Assembly: GCA_033725935.1 (NCBI GenBank)
Contig: MU867061.1
Coordinates: 682,001-746,000 of the forward strand
From: Cladorrhinum sp. PSN259
Taxonomy: Eukaryota > Ascomycota > Sordariomycetes > Sordariales > Podosporaceae
Direction of reading: 5' to 3'
Length of the DNA: 64,000 nucleotides
This document shows positions 33,135 through 45,268 of this stretch, piece by piece; the stretch's first letter is position 1; each line of letters begins with the position of its first letter. The notes beneath the pieces are model-generated. The model was not told where the DNA came from. It searched no databases and saw only the letters and a program-made list of their open reading frames with translations. The position numbers and the translations under genes are program-made.

Positions 33135-34378
33135 ATGGATCGCGCCAACGAGTCTCGGGCAGGGCAGGCCGCTACTGCAATCATTCTCTCCCCAATAATA
33201 GCATCCATCGCGGTCGTGCTACGAATATACACTAGAGGCTTCATATCCAAGGCATTGTTTTTGGAGGACTATTTCATCGTTTGCGCCATGGTGAGTCTTT
33301 TGGGGGGGTTTCTCTTTTCTCAGGTCTTGGCAAAGCACGATAGTATACTAACAGACTCGTTTCCAAAGGTCTTCTCTGTCACCATGTCAATATTTATGGG
33401 TACCTGTAAGCTTTTATTTTTCCTCCCAAGTCCATGATCCTGAGTGGGCTCTGACCTTAATTTCTTTCAGCGGTTATTTACGGATTCGGAAGACACATCG
33501 AGACGGTCACTGCGAGCGAGCTGATGCATCAGAACAAGGTTCGTCAACATTCATGTCATTAGGCTATGCGGTTTTGAAGTGACATGAACCTGACAGTACA
33601 CTATCTCATCAAGGTATCCATCGGTGGGATCTTTTTCTACATCCTGACCCACATGGCCGCCAAGCTCTCCATCATGCTTCAGTACGTCCGAATAAGCGTC
33701 ATGCCGTTCGAGAAGTGGATATGCTACGCCATTACCGCCATCATAATAGCCCAGTCTCTCACCATGGGCACCATCAACTTTATCCTTTGTACCCCCTTTC
33801 ACGCCATGTGGGACCGAAAAGTGCCCGGAGCCAAATGTCTCAACATAACAATGATTTGGTACGCCCAGCTTGGACTGACCATTTGCACCGACTTTCTGGT
33901 CCTCACCGCGCCGCTGTTCATCCTCAGGCATCTCAGGCTGCCTTGGATCCAGAAGCTGGCCATCTCTATCGTCTTGTCTTTTGGTGGAATGTGGGTTACA
34001 TCTCTCTTATCATCTCTCACATCTACTTCCTCATCCGTTGCCAAAAGTTGCCAGCTCTAACTTTTCACCTACCTACCTTGCAGGGCGTGCATCATCTCGG
34101 TCCTCCGTCTCCTCACCGTCGTCCAGTCCACCAAGTCCAAAGACAGCACATACGACAAGGTCCCCAGTGCCGTCTATGGTGTCATTGAGCCGAACCTTGG
34201 CATCTTTTGCGCCTGCATCGTCACCTTGCGACCCCTGCTGCGGCGGTACAAGCCTTCACAGCCAGCCGGGGGACAGGCACTGGCAGCCAAGGCAAAGTCG
34301 CCCTCCTACACAACCAGCATCATCCTCGAGGACACAAGACGAACGGACACCACTGGCGGGTATATCCCCGTTGACTAA
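33135..34378 (+). CDS. PTH11/rhodopsin-like fungal integral membrane protein (receptor-like), copy 1
   Basis: Seven-helix membrane protein of the fungal rhodopsin-like (PTH11-type) family, thought to sense surface or chemical cues. Five exons: 33135-33290, 33369-33405, 33471-33542, 33597-33990 and 34084-34378, giving 317 residues. Landmarks are VVLRIYTRGF, LFLEDYFIVCAM (normally ..DDY), GFGRHIE, AAKLSIMLQYVRI, CTPFHAMWDRKVPGAKC and MACIISVLRL. Exon 3's end is uncertain: the donor GTCAAC at 33543 gives a 54-bp intron and correct phase, while the stronger-looking GTTCGT at 33539 breaks the frame. There is no CFEM domain in front. It lies 0.6 kb upstream of an MFS exporter in the same direction. 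Confidence 0.8.
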
Positions 34379-34970
34379 TCGCATCCTCACCGGGGGAATA
34401 TTGAGAGTTTTTATTGTTTATCTTAGTTTTATACCCTTCCAATTCCGATCTTCTTTTCAAGGGAAATTTCCCTTCCTGTTGAAATGATTCCCCCCTTTTT
34501 TGGTGGTTTTGCAACATGGATTTCTTTTGTGACTCAAAGCGAGAGAAATAATAGGGGGCACCGCCGCATATTTATTCCATCCTGGGTGAATACATGTACG
34601 TCGGCTGGGACGGGCCGGGTGAAAAGGAGGATGTTGCATCACTTTGGCGAATAAAATCAGGAAGGAGTTTATGATGTCCGGTAACACAATGAATGATATT
34701 AATGAGGAGCATTTGCCGATTTGTTTGGTGATGCTTGAGGTAGATGTTTACATTCAGAACAAGGGGCTGGGCGCGTGGGATGTTACCGCGGATTACAAAG
34801 CTGGCTGCCACCCGAATATCCGAACTGGACAAGAAGCTCGGACTCATTCAACCAAACAGAAGGATCAGAAGGCAGCAAATGTCTGCCTATAAATTTTTGC
34901 AAACTTTATTCCATCATCTTTCTTTTATCCTCTTTTCTTCCACCAAAAACCTCATTACCCCTGTTCCATC
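34379..34970. other. Spacer upstream of MFS exporter
   Basis: About 0.6 kb: 3' flank of the rhodopsin-like gene and promoter of the transporter. The bases before the transporter ATG are pyrimidine-rich, a common fungal promoter feature. No other feature was seen. Confidence 0.5.
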
Positions 34971-36899
34971 ATGGCCACCCAAACACAAACTATATCATCA
35001 TCATCATCTCCAACCAACAACACCACCAACCAAGATGGCTCAATAGAACTTGTTCCAATTGAACCCCCCTCATCACAACCAAATAAATTGACCAATGAAC
35101 ATGAACCGGCAAACTCCGACAACAACAACACTCCCGCAGCAACAACAACAGCCACTGTCAAATCCCCAAAATCAATCACCCTCCTCCTCGCCCCGCTCTG
35201 CCTCTCCTCCTTCCTCTCAGCGCTAGACCTAACAATAATAACCCCCGCGATCCCCTCCGTCGTCTCCTCCTTTGCTACCTCGTCCTCTTCTGCTTCTTCT
35301 TCTTCAACGGGATACATATGGCTAGGCTCAGCCTTCATCCTGGCCCACTCGGCCTCGACACCCATATGGGGTTCTCTCTCAGACATTTGGGGCCGAAAGC
35401 CAATCATGCTGTCGACCCTCACGATATTCTTGGTGGGCAGCTTAGTCTGCGCCCTCGCAGAAAAGATGGATACTCTTATTGCCGGGAGGGTTTTGCAAGG
35501 CTTGGGCGCGAGCGGCATGTCGATGCTGGTAAAAGTTATTATCTGTGATAGTTTCAGCATGAGGGATCGGGCGGTTTACTTGGCCGTCACGAGCGTCGTC
35601 TGGGCCGTGGGCAGCGGGGTGGGACCGGTGCTGGGAGGGGTCTTCACGGAGGAGCTTAGTTGGCGGTGGTGTTTTTGGATTAATTGTGAGTTTTATTTTT
35701 ATTTTTCTTTCTTTTGATTAACAAGACTGATGGATGTTTTGAGCTGACGACAAAAAGTACCAATTGGCGCGGTCGTTTGGCTTGTTTTGGCCTTCTTTCT
35801 GGATGTGCCCAACCCGAAGACGCCGGTATGGACCGGCCTCAAGGCTGTTGACTGGACGGGGAGCTTGCTCATTATCGGAGGCTCGCTGATGATATTGCTC
35901 GGGCTTGATTTTGGAAATGTCATTTTCCCCTGGGAGTCTGCCACGGTTATCAACCTCATCGTGTTCGGCTCACTGATCTTGGGGCTCTTCCTTCTGAATG
36001 AGTGGAAGCTGGCACTCAATCCTATTATTCCGCTCCGGCTCCTCACCAACCGCTCGACGGTCGCTGCGTACGGCGTGTTTGCTTTCAACTCGTACGTCTT
36101 CATCGGCATTGCCTACTACCTCCCACTCTACTCGCAGGCGGTTCTTGGGGCGGATCCTCTCATGTCGGGTGTCCATATCATCCCTCTCATTGTCGCCTCC
36201 TCTGTGGCGGGTGCTTTTGCGGGAGTCTTCATACAAAAAACAGGAAAGTATCTTCCCCTGATGCACATTGCACAGATTTGTCTTACTCTCGGTGTCGGGT
36301 TGTTCATTAGTCTCGACTTCGAAGAGGACCTGACAAAGTTGTTCATCTTCGAAATACTTGTTGGTGTCGGGGTAGGCATGAACATCGAAGGGCCCATGCT
36401 TGCGGCGCAGGCAAACGCGTCGGAGCTGGATACTGCTGCAATCATTTCTACCATGAACTTTGGGAGGGCACTTGCCACGGCAGTGTCTATTGTCGTTGGT
36501 GGCGTCATATTTCAGAATGAGATGAACGGGAAGCAACACGGCCTGGCGGATCAACTTGGCCCAGAGCTTGCCAGCAGTTTCAACGGGGAACAGGCGACGG
36601 CAAGCCTCGACCTCATTCATTCTCTTTCTGAAGGACAGCAGGATGCTGTCAGACGGGCATATTTTGACTCTTTGAGGTCTGTTTGGATCATGGTATGTCT
36701 CCTTTTATTCACGCTCTCTTGCAGTGTGACCCTACCTACCGTGACCTCATTCTAAACACATCTCCAGTACGTTGCATTTGCCGGAGTTTCCACTCTTTTG
36801 AACTTTTTGATTCGTGGGCATCACTTGAGCAAGGAGCACAAGGATGTCGTGCTTGGTGTACACCGGGAGAGGCAAGGACCTACACAAAATCCTACATAG
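34971..36899 (+). CDS. MFS multidrug-type exporter (DHA family)
   Basis: Drug:H+ antiporter-type major facilitator of 593 residues. Exons 34971-35685, 35758-36692 and 36768-36899 flank introns of 72 and 75 bp; splicing restores WINLPIGAVV across the first. A hydrophilic Ser/Thr/Asn-rich N-tail of about 65 residues precedes the helices. Family motifs are LDLTIITPAIPSV (motif D1-like), WGSLSDIWGRKP (motif A), AGRVLQGLGASG (motif B) and VGSGVGPVLGGVFTEELSWRW (motif C region). Helix number looks like 14. Similar proteins export toxins, drugs or secondary metabolites across the plasma membrane. Flanking rhodopsin-like receptor genes on the same strand hint at a sensing/export neighbourhood, but no biosynthetic core gene is adjacent. 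Confidence 0.92.
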
Positions 36900-37224
36900 A
36901 CTGCCGCATTTGCTCAGCCGTCAGCTTGTGCCTCTGGAAAATTGACCACCTGGTCATTATTTGCTGTTGGACAATGCAGGAACCTGGGACAGATGTGCCA
37001 CTAACCATTCGGCAAGGGAAACCGTGTATGCAGAGATTGACAGCCCCTTGGAGGGGAGTGTTTTTGTGTAACACATGGCTTTGATGTTGGTCGTTCCCTT
37101 GATATGGACGACTAGGCACTGGCACTCAGTGATTATTTATTCATCTTGATCTACTCTCAGTTCTTTCTCACCCCGCTCCATCTTTTCCAACGTTGAACCG
37201 CCTCGAGCGCACCAGAAATTCAAT
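36900..37224. other. Short spacer
   Basis: 3' flank of the MFS gene and promoter of the second rhodopsin-like gene. Nothing else was recognised. Confidence 0.5.
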
Positions 37225-38408
37225 ATGCCTTCGTCTCCACCGCTAGTCAACTTGTCTTTGGGAGCCTTCCTTGCCGCCTCCATACCATTCGTTGTTTTAG
37301 CCTCCTTGTTTGTCATCACGAGAGCTACAGGCAACCTTCAAAAAACGAAACGGTTCTACCTTGAAGATGGTAGGTAATCTTCTTGGACCTGAGGCAAGTT
37401 ATGACAGAAGCTGATCGCGTATTATTACTACCAGGCATCTCCGTGATCTCCATCCTTTTACTCGCAGCAGCGATCGGTCTGGTACACGCAATTGCGTTGC
37501 AGTTCAGAAACCCAGAGCCAAGCACACGGTTACTCAAACTGGGCCTTTCCTGTTACCTCGTTACGACCATTGCCATGTGGAGCGCAAAAATACCCATCGT
37601 TTTGATCCTCCTCCGCCTCTTCGGCATCAACAAATGGCTCCGCATCACGTCCTATGTCATTATGATTGGGCCCTTGATCCTGTTCCTTGTGTGCATGATT
37701 GTTACTGGCATCCGGTGCAGGCTACCTCCCATCGAAGATGATAACCTTTACCTCGTTCTTGCTGCTTCGATTCGTTGCTCAGACATTGTTTCCCTGTCTG
37801 GCATTATTCAGGGGTCCGTCTGTGTGGCAATGGACGTGGCCATCTTCATCCTTCCATTGCCGGTCCTTTCACAACTTCATCTTCCCGCGAGACAGAAAAT
37901 TGGCCTTTTCATCGTCTTTCTCAGCGGTCTGGTTGCCATAGCAGCCAGTTCCACATCTTTATACTTTCAGACCTTTCCCTTCGCCTACGGTCCCGACAAG
38001 GTTATAGGCTTGATGCGAATGTTGGCCTTGTAGGTGCTTCACAATCTCCTGCGACTACCTCTCAAGGACTTTCAGCGCTAACCAAAAGATACTAGCATAA
38101 TTGAATGCTCCATCGCCATAACAGTGGGTTGCGTACCAGCTACTTATGCTTTCTGGAATGGCTATGTGGTCAAGTCTGCCATATACTTGAAAATTCGCCA
38201 GGTTTTATCTTCCTCGACTGGAGCTTTTGTCAGGTCCTTCACCAAGTCGAGCAAGGGTACAACTTCTGCTCACTCCCTGAATATCAGCGTCGTACATGGC
38301 TATCCTGTCCGCAAGGATAACAACCACGAATATATGCAGATGGAGTCCAAAGAAAACATCAACCGACCAGTTGTCGTGGGGATACCGAGGGGGCAGGAAG
38401 AGGTTTAA
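37225..38408 (+). CDS. PTH11/rhodopsin-like fungal integral membrane protein, copy 2
   Basis: Second seven-helix rhodopsin-like protein, 350 residues. Exons 37225-37369, 37435-38029 and 38096-38408 flank introns of 65 bp (GTAGGT..CAG) and 66 bp (GTAGGT..TAG). Landmarks are ITRATGNLQ and FYLEDGISVISILLLA (the D/E-D region), AKIPIVLILLRLFG, MDVAIFILPLPVLSQLHLP and RQKIGLFIVFLSGLVAIAAS. The C-terminal cytoplasmic tail is polar (about 80 residues). Sequence divergence from copy 1 is large, so this is not a recent tandem duplication. The ligand is unknown. The ATG at 37225 precedes the first helix directly. Confidence 0.82.
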
Positions 38409-39837
38409 GTCCTACATGCAGGTATGTAGATAAACAAAACATTTCTAAATATATTCCTCGTGATTGGCACTGCCTCCAATCCTTTGGTTCATTAGTCCCG
38501 AGATCGAAGAATTCTGTCGGAGTTCAAGTTTTCCGTGGCGTACTCCACAGTGGCAAATCATGTTGGTGAGAAAATAAACACATGGACCCACAACCCCTAG
38601 CCCCTGAGTTTACGGTATGTTTTGTTTACTTTACACTCCCCGAGCAACGCCAGATGTGCAACGCATTCCTTTTTGGAAGTAGTAAAATCACAAGAAAGTC
38701 TATAATTACATAAGATTCGTTATCACCGCAATCTTGGTACGCCACAAATTCCTTCATGCGCGGATTTCGGTTCGCTTCGGAGCGCACACCGCTACTCCAT
38801 CAGTCTTGGCCCCAAGTTTCCACAAATCGGTACTAAAACAGCCACACAAAGAGTGACATCGCTTCATATCGTGATCGCCAGCCAAAATAAGGTCAAGACT
38901 TGCTGTCAACGATGCGGTACAAACACGACGCCATGCTGAAAAAAGAAGTGGCTGCTGATGTCAACGAAATCGGCATTGCTAAGAACGATAGCTTCATGTT
39001 GCTCAAGCGCGGCTTTGCAGACCGCAACGCTTATTGCAAAAGCCATCCAGGGAGGGGGGGCCTTGAAACAAGGTCGGTTTCTTCCGCTCGGTTGTTGTTC
39101 GTGCGTGGTTATTGGACTTTCGTGGGGTTACACGAGAGAAGAAAAAGAAAATTAGCAAGTCCCGGGCAGTTGGAGATCGTCATTTAAGCTATCCATATCT
39201 ACCGAGCCCTAATAGCTTATTTTGATGTCTAGGTGATATTCCTACTGCACAGTCGATAGGGCTGAATGTCCGATCCTTGAGAAACAAGCAAGACATTGTT
39301 CGTACCTACAAGATCAAAAGGCCGTACCCTGTCCTTGCAGGAACGACATAGTAGTTTGGCAGGTGAGGTAACAATCGCCAGAAATCTAGAACCTGCATGA
39401 GATGCTTCATACCAAAGCTGTCCTCGCAAAAGTGGACGGCTCGGGTGAGACGCGTTGCTCAAAGATGAACAGGTCAAGAACAAGCTAGCATGGATCTTGA
39501 GCTAGAGCAGCCAATTGATAGCCCTGTCGAGATACCACAACCGAGCCAAGAGATGGGTCCAGCGGTCTGGAAGTTCTCCAGCCCCAGGGAAATCCCCAGT
39601 CTAGTCCCATCAGGCGTGCAGTGTGGTTTTTGATGGTCGGACTTGGCCTCCAAGGTGGGTAAAGGCTCCTTCTTCGCTTCCCAAGCAACCGGGTGGATTT
39701 CTCTCAGCCCTCTTTTTTTTACCTTTCTTCTCTTGCCAGATCCAAAACCCAGTACACCCCGATAAAAAACACAACAGTCAGCCAGCTCTTCACTTCTTCT
39801 CCACACCACCATCTACCATTCAGACATCATCTCAAAC
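38409..39837. other. Intergenic region
   Basis: About 1.4 kb. An open frame of 95 codons near 38900 has no recognisable pattern. The last 150 bases are pyrimidine-rich promoter sequence of the next gene. No repeat or RNA gene was seen. Confidence 0.45.
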
Positions 39838-41056
39838 ATGGCAGTAGTCACGAATGAACAACGAACCATCTTGGGGCCACTCACAACCCTATTCGAGCCT
39901 CCAGCGTCATGTAGCGTTGCCCATCCGCTCTGCTCAAACTGTGGTGTGGCGTGGGTAGCGCAGACATGTGCCTCCCAAACTGTTCAAGATAATCCGTCAT
40001 GTTGGCCAACAACAACGGCGGGGGCGAAATCGGGAGGAGCATTCATGCTCGGGTGGGGATTCTATTCTCCAGGAGTAATATGTCCTGCGGGGCACACATC
40101 AGCCTGTCGAGCAACAGCAGGCGGGAAAGCGGATTGGAAAAACCAGTATGTAATGGAACCAGAAGAGACCTTTGTGGGCTGTTGTCCAACCGGGTTCCAA
40201 TGTCACAACGAAAACGGCCAGGTAAGCTTTTTACTCAAAAAAAAACCTTGTTTACAACCCCCCCCCTCCTGTTTTTTTTTTTTTTTTTTTCCTTTCGTGG
40301 GCCATCTTGCTTACTTTCCGTCCTTAAAAGACTTGCATCTCGGAAGCTATAGCCACCTCTTTTGCAACCGTCTACTGCATCAATGACAAAAGCAACGACT
40401 TTGGGTACATGACGGTCCCCAAGACGAAGGGTTCAGAGGTCACCATCTTTGCGCCCATGATCCAGCTGGCCTGGAAGCCAACCGATGAGCCCCTCCGGAC
40501 CGCGATAAGCAGCGCCAACAGCGGACCATCGAGGTCCATCTCATCGGGCGCCATAGCAGGGATTGCGGTCGGTTCTACGGCATTTCTGATTGGTATTCTC
40601 ATTGCAATTTTCTTCGTCTGGAGGACCAAAAGGAGGGCAGTAGCAGTATCTGCTTCCAGCATGGTCGAGTCTCAGGAGTCCGGTGCTTCCTCACCAACCA
40701 GCTCACATCCTGCGGAACTAAAAAACCACACAATTATTTACACTGGATATCCGCAGACACCCGAGCCGGGCGAGTTGAGATTGAGCTATGGGTCAAGAGC
40801 GATAGTATCTCCTGTTGAGTTGGGAATGGATGGGCCGGTGGAGCTCCCTGGGCCAGAAGCGAGTCCAAGAGAGTTGATGCACAGAAGGATGTTTGGTGAC
40901 GATGACGAGAAAGACGGGGAAGAAAATAGGGAGGGAACATCGACAGCACCAACGACAGCACCAACGATAGCACCAACGACAGCACCAACGACAGCACCAA
41001 CGACAGCACCAACGACAGCACCAGCGACAGAGCTAGCGACAGGGCCAACGAGTTGA
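39838..41056 (+). CDS. Cysteine-rich single-pass membrane protein with TAPT repeat tail
   Basis: Exons 39838-40221 and 40331-41056 flank a 109-bp intron with a C/T homopolymer tract, giving 369 residues. The N-terminal part starts without a classical signal peptide and carries the pattern of a widespread uncharacterised fungal family: ILGPLTTLFEPPASC, WVAQTC, SCWP, GWGFYSPGVICPAGHTSAC, VGCCPTGFQC and, after the intron, TCISEA. One transmembrane helix (GIAVGSTAFLIGILIAIFF) is followed by a basic stop-transfer (WRTKRR). The cytoplasmic tail contains YTGYP and YGS tyrosines, an acidic run, and ends in about eight 12-bp repeats encoding TAPT units. The architecture suggests a cell-wall-facing receptor or sensor; function is unproven. 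Confidence 0.85.
40940..41052 (+). repeat. 12-bp coding minisatellite (ACAGCACCAACG-type)
   Basis: About eight or nine imperfect head-to-tail copies of a 12-bp unit encode Thr-Ala-Pro-Thr near the C-terminus of the cysteine-rich membrane protein. The copies drift toward the end (ATEL, ATGP). Length change in whole units keeps frame. Confidence 0.92.
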
Positions 41057-43353
41057 TAAGACTTTAAAGAGGAAATGGATGAATGAGTAGCTAATTTATG
41101 AATTGACGAATACTAATAATTGTTCCCAAATTCTCCAGTCCTTGCCCCGTTTTCCTTCTTCTTCCCACAGCCTCATCACCATGAGTGATACTAGTATTCC
41201 TGCTCACGTAACAGTTCAAGTTCCTTAAGCTTTCCATGACCCATGTATCAAAATGTCAACAACCAAACAATCGGACCACACCGTCATACTCAAACGTCAT
41301 TGCCGTCCAACCCACACTTTCCTCAGGCTTCCTTCCTCTCCCCCTCGGCTCTACTCCCCCCCTCTTCGCCTCATTCTCATCATCCTCTATACCCTCCACA
41401 AAACCGTCCAACAAATCCCCAACAAAGTCCATGTCCCCCACCGAATAAAACCCAAAAATTCACTAACCACCACCCCAAAAATCATCATTCCAAACTTCCC
41501 TTGTATCCCCAAACTTCTTCCAGGGCCTTCCCCCAAGACCTTATAAACAGCCCAGACATGGCAAAAGGGGAGATTGGTTAGAATGGTATTGCCAAAGGAT
41601 GTTTGGATGTCTGCTAGATATCATACCAGGAGAGGCTAAAAATATAGAGTGTAACTGTGTGATAAAATAAGTAGTAGTAACAATTATTGTAATGGTGTGA
41701 ATTGAATTTACCTAGGAAATGAATTCCGACAAATCTTGGAGCCTCGAATCATCCCAAAGATCCATTATAGCCGAGTAGCATCCCCCTCACAATCCCAATA
41801 TACAGGAGGTATATCAATTTCAGGATATAGCCTTTGCATCTCGTTCATTTCTTGGATCCGCTTTTGTTTCTTTTGAGATAATTATTCGACTGACGACGAC
41901 GGTCTTTCTATATGGATATAGGCAAAAGGACTTGCTGGCTTTTAATCAAATACCTGCACGGGGCAATTCACGACGTCAACCGATAGCGATTGACATGTAT
42001 GAGAAGAATGTCTTTCAGTACATGTAGCCGATAGAGAAAGTTCTCTTCTACTTTTGTTAATTTACTCTGCTGGCTTTTGCTAATGGCTTTATCCGTGAGC
42101 GCTTCTTCTGGAAATCTAGACACCGGCGTGCATCGCATATGGGAGCATGTTTTCTTCCAGAGGCTTGAATCCTTAGTTCTCTTTCCTGTTGCATTGGACG
42201 TTCTGATAGCCCTTTCCAAATTTCTGATCATTTCCGCCTTTGGGTGCCAAAGGTTGCTGACTTTTCGATACGGGCCGCGAGGGGGTACTGCTCTTTCTGG
42301 CGGCATTTCATAACGTCTTCCCATCTGTAGATGGTGTCGCCCTCACTGCTGGCGTGGCTGAGTTACCGTGGGTACTATGAACGCATTGAGAGCGCAGCCG
42401 TGGTCATGGCCGTGCCCATAGTGACGGTCGCTATCCCGGAGATGAATTGTTTTTGTGTCCGAACTGAAATACTAAAGAGAAAAAAGCCAAACCTACCAGG
42501 GGATTTATTCTTTACTTTTGATTTCTTGTGCATCAGACGAGGCGCATGGCGTCTTTTAACGATGGACCTTATCCCCTAAAATCTGTGGAAGCAACCATAT
42601 TTGCCTTTCTCGTGGACAACACATGCCGAGTCGCCCAGACCCGCCGCAATATAAGTTCCCATATCGAGCTTATTCCAATTCCGTTCATCATCAAGGGGCA
42701 CTCTCTGACTTTTCCAGACCAAAAGCATACCAAAATCGTTTGGGCATCTATAATAATCAAGTCAATGAAAGATTAACCAGAGCATCAAAAGTTAAAGGAT
42801 AAAGAAGGAGAGGATATTTGGGGGGTTAGCCCACAATTAAGCCAAGAATCAGCCCTGTAGACCCACCACACCTCTGCTTATCTTGCCCCGCCAGTATTAT
42901 CAGTGGATGCCCTTCGTCATCGGTGTCCCCTGGAATGCCTCCCGTGCCACCTTTCGTCATCGATGGAACAGTGATTGTGGTACCAACAGGTAAATCTCGA
43001 CGCGGGGCCGGGAAACCCGTCGCAACCGTTTCCCCCCAAACCTCTGATATCATATTAAGCCCGACGGTTCCAAGGTAGATTGATAGGTACCCAAAAGCAT
43101 ATCAAATAACAATGACTTGGGAATTAACCCAGCGACGGTTGATTCATACACTGAACACCAGATTCATCTATGGACGCATTGTAAGTGTTCGCCGTGTTCC
43201 TCTCTCTGGTCTTGGCGTGGCATCTTGGTGGACCTGGCCTGCCCGCCAAACCACCACAGCTTCATCTTTAAAAACTTTAACTGCGTATGCTAATTGTTGC
43301 AATGTCTCAACCATCAACAGCCCCTATTACACATCATCATCTTCCTAATCGAG
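41057..43353. other. Intergenic region with unassigned ORFs
   Basis: About 2.3 kb without a confident gene. Minus-strand ORFs at 41968-42324 (charged, about 110 residues) and 42826-43053 (75 residues) have somewhat protein-like composition, but no recognised domain and no clear joining introns. Around 41230-41560 the plus strand is strikingly C-rich with few G, so it has many chance ORFs. No transposon signature was seen. Confidence 0.4.
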
Positions 43354-44202
43354 ATGGCACTCTTTGCACGGCTGACAAGCCGCTTCAATGCGTACTACGA
43401 TGAACGACCCAGTACGTCTTCAAACACCTTGCTTTCCCTCCCCTGGATACTAACCATGAGGCTTTGTCAACAGTCGTCACCATGATGGTGACCAATGCGA
43501 TCCTGGGTGGTATCGCCGACACGGTCGCCCAGTCCATCACATCGATCCGTCAACGCGCCCTTCGAAAGAATCCCTCGGGTCGACTCGATCCTCGCAATGA
43601 TCCCCTCGCTGTCGAGATCCACGAGCTCGACCGCAAGAACCCGCTCAACGAGCGCGACATCATCCCCGAGTCCAAAATGCTCCCGCCACCCTTTGACTTT
43701 GAGCGGCTCTCCCGCTTCATGGCGTACGGCTTCTGTATGGCGCCCATCCAGTTCCGCTGGTTCAAGTTTCTCGAAAAGACGTTTCCCCTCACAAAGACGA
43801 GCGCGTTCGTGCCTGCCATGAAGCGCGTGGTGTTTGATCAGCTCATCTTTGCGCCTTTCGGCGTTGCCGCCTTCTTTACAGTCATGACGTTGGCAGAGGG
43901 GGGTGGGCGCCGCGGAGTCTACAACAAAATGCGGGACATGTACGTGCCTACACTCAAGGCAAATTATCTGCTCTGGCCTGCCGTACAGGTCATCAACTTT
44001 CGCCTGATGCCCGTGCAGTTTCAGCTTGTAAGTTTATACCTTTGGTTTGGTCTTTTGGGATGTTGCCTGCTAACTTATGGAACCCTTTTTACAGCCGTTT
44101 GTGTCCACTGTGGGAATTGCGTGGACTGCGTACCTGTCCCTTACCAACGCGGCAGGAGATGTTCAGGAGGCCCGCCAACAGAACTCGCCGAGACTGCCGT
44201 GA
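43354..44202 (+). CDS. Mpv17/PMP22 family membrane protein (copy 2)
   Basis: Exons 43354-43411, 43474-44027 and 44095-44202 flank introns of 62 bp (GTACGT..CAG) and 67 bp (GTAAGT..CAG), giving 239 residues in perfect phase. The start fits the family (Y..RP then VTMMVTNAILGGIADTVAQ). The first loop is longer than usual and charged (RKNPSGRLDPRNDP..). The second half has the signature FAPFGVAAFFTVM, TLKANYLLWPAVQVINFRLM and, after intron 2, PFVSTVGIAWTAYLSLTN. It is more PMP22/peroxisome-like than copy 1 in lacking a basic presequence, though location is inference. Confidence 0.9.
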
Positions 44203-45268
44203 TTTCGTCGCGTATTCAACTCGATCATGAAATTAGTGTAGAATAACTGGGATTGGCATACATGGGAGCTTTTTTTTTACATTTGGCATTACGAAATGGG
44301 CGGGACTGCATTAACGGGAGACAGGAAATAGGTAATTTTCCTTTTGTTTTCGCTTCATGGCAATTTTTTCGGGTCGATGGCGCATGGAGTTTTGGGCGGG
44401 CGCCCTCGGAATTGTTGCTTTGATAGACAATGACTCTCTTATATACATTCTCGTTGGACATTCTGGTCCTCCCCATTCAACAAGTCATGGCCCGGTAGAG
44501 GTCATCAAATGGTTGTTGGTAACTCTTGAAGTTGGAGATGGCCATCAGAGTGAAAGAAATACCTAGTGATACCACCGCCGTTCCTGTCAAATCTAGTACT
44601 AAAGACAAAGCCCAAACACATCTCGACAGGGTACTTGGCGATGCCAACTGGGAGCTGCTCGGGGGTAAGGAGTTGCCCGGTATGACTGCCCTCAGCAAGC
44701 GCCATTAATTGCTGCTGCTTTATTATGAAGAATGGAAAAAAAAAAAGGAATGGTTATGGTTTCAATGCAGTATGGGGAGTTCGGGGATCTGGACAGACCG
44801 ACTTGTGTCTCAACTGGGCTTGGTTGGCTCGTTTCTGCCATACATGACAGTAGACAAACTTGGAGATCACATAATATAGAGAACGGTGTGGTTTGACAGA
44901 GCTGGTACCCACGTACAAAGCAAGAGCATGATAAACCGCACCAACTCCAATAGCAGACACGATAATAATGTTGCACATGCCACGAGCGCGGGTGCGATGG
45001 GCCTGGCAATGAAACCAGTGGCTATTGTCAAAACAACTTGGAGAACGGATTGATTATAGTGCCGTTGTTCTATCCATGCCATGCCACAAAATCCAACTTT
45101 CCAGCTGATGTAAGCCGCTGATCATGGTGCCACGAACAAATATTTCTATTTCAGCTTCATAAACCAGTTGCAACCATGCCATAATAAAGCTGGCTACAAT
45201 GCTGTTTTGGTTGTCTGATCGTCGTCGATTGCCCCCTCAGTGTATATATGTACACGCGAAATAACATT
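44203..45268. other. Intergenic region with small hydrophobic minus-strand ORFs
   Basis: About 1.1 kb. Small minus-strand ORFs at 44505-44705 (66 residues, starting MALAEGSHTGQLLTPEQLP) and 44867-45082 (71 residues, very hydrophobic) might be exons of a small membrane protein. I could not find a splice model that settles the frame, so no gene is called. Confidence 0.35.

Noticed and set aside
41236..41581. Three overlapping plus-strand ORFs
   Set aside because: The strand is C-rich with few G, so stops are rare by composition. The Pro/His/Thr translations are not protein-like.
41968..42324. Charged 118-codon minus-strand ORF
   Set aside because: The composition is protein-like, but there is no domain, no convincing upstream exon and no support beyond openness.
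42826..43053. 75-codon minus-strand ORF
   Set aside because: Short, Gly/Pro-rich and unrecognised; it lies in the promoter of the Mpv17-like gene.
44477..45082. Small hydrophobic minus-strand gene
   Set aside because: Several short frames look membrane-like, but no splice model joins them without ambiguity.
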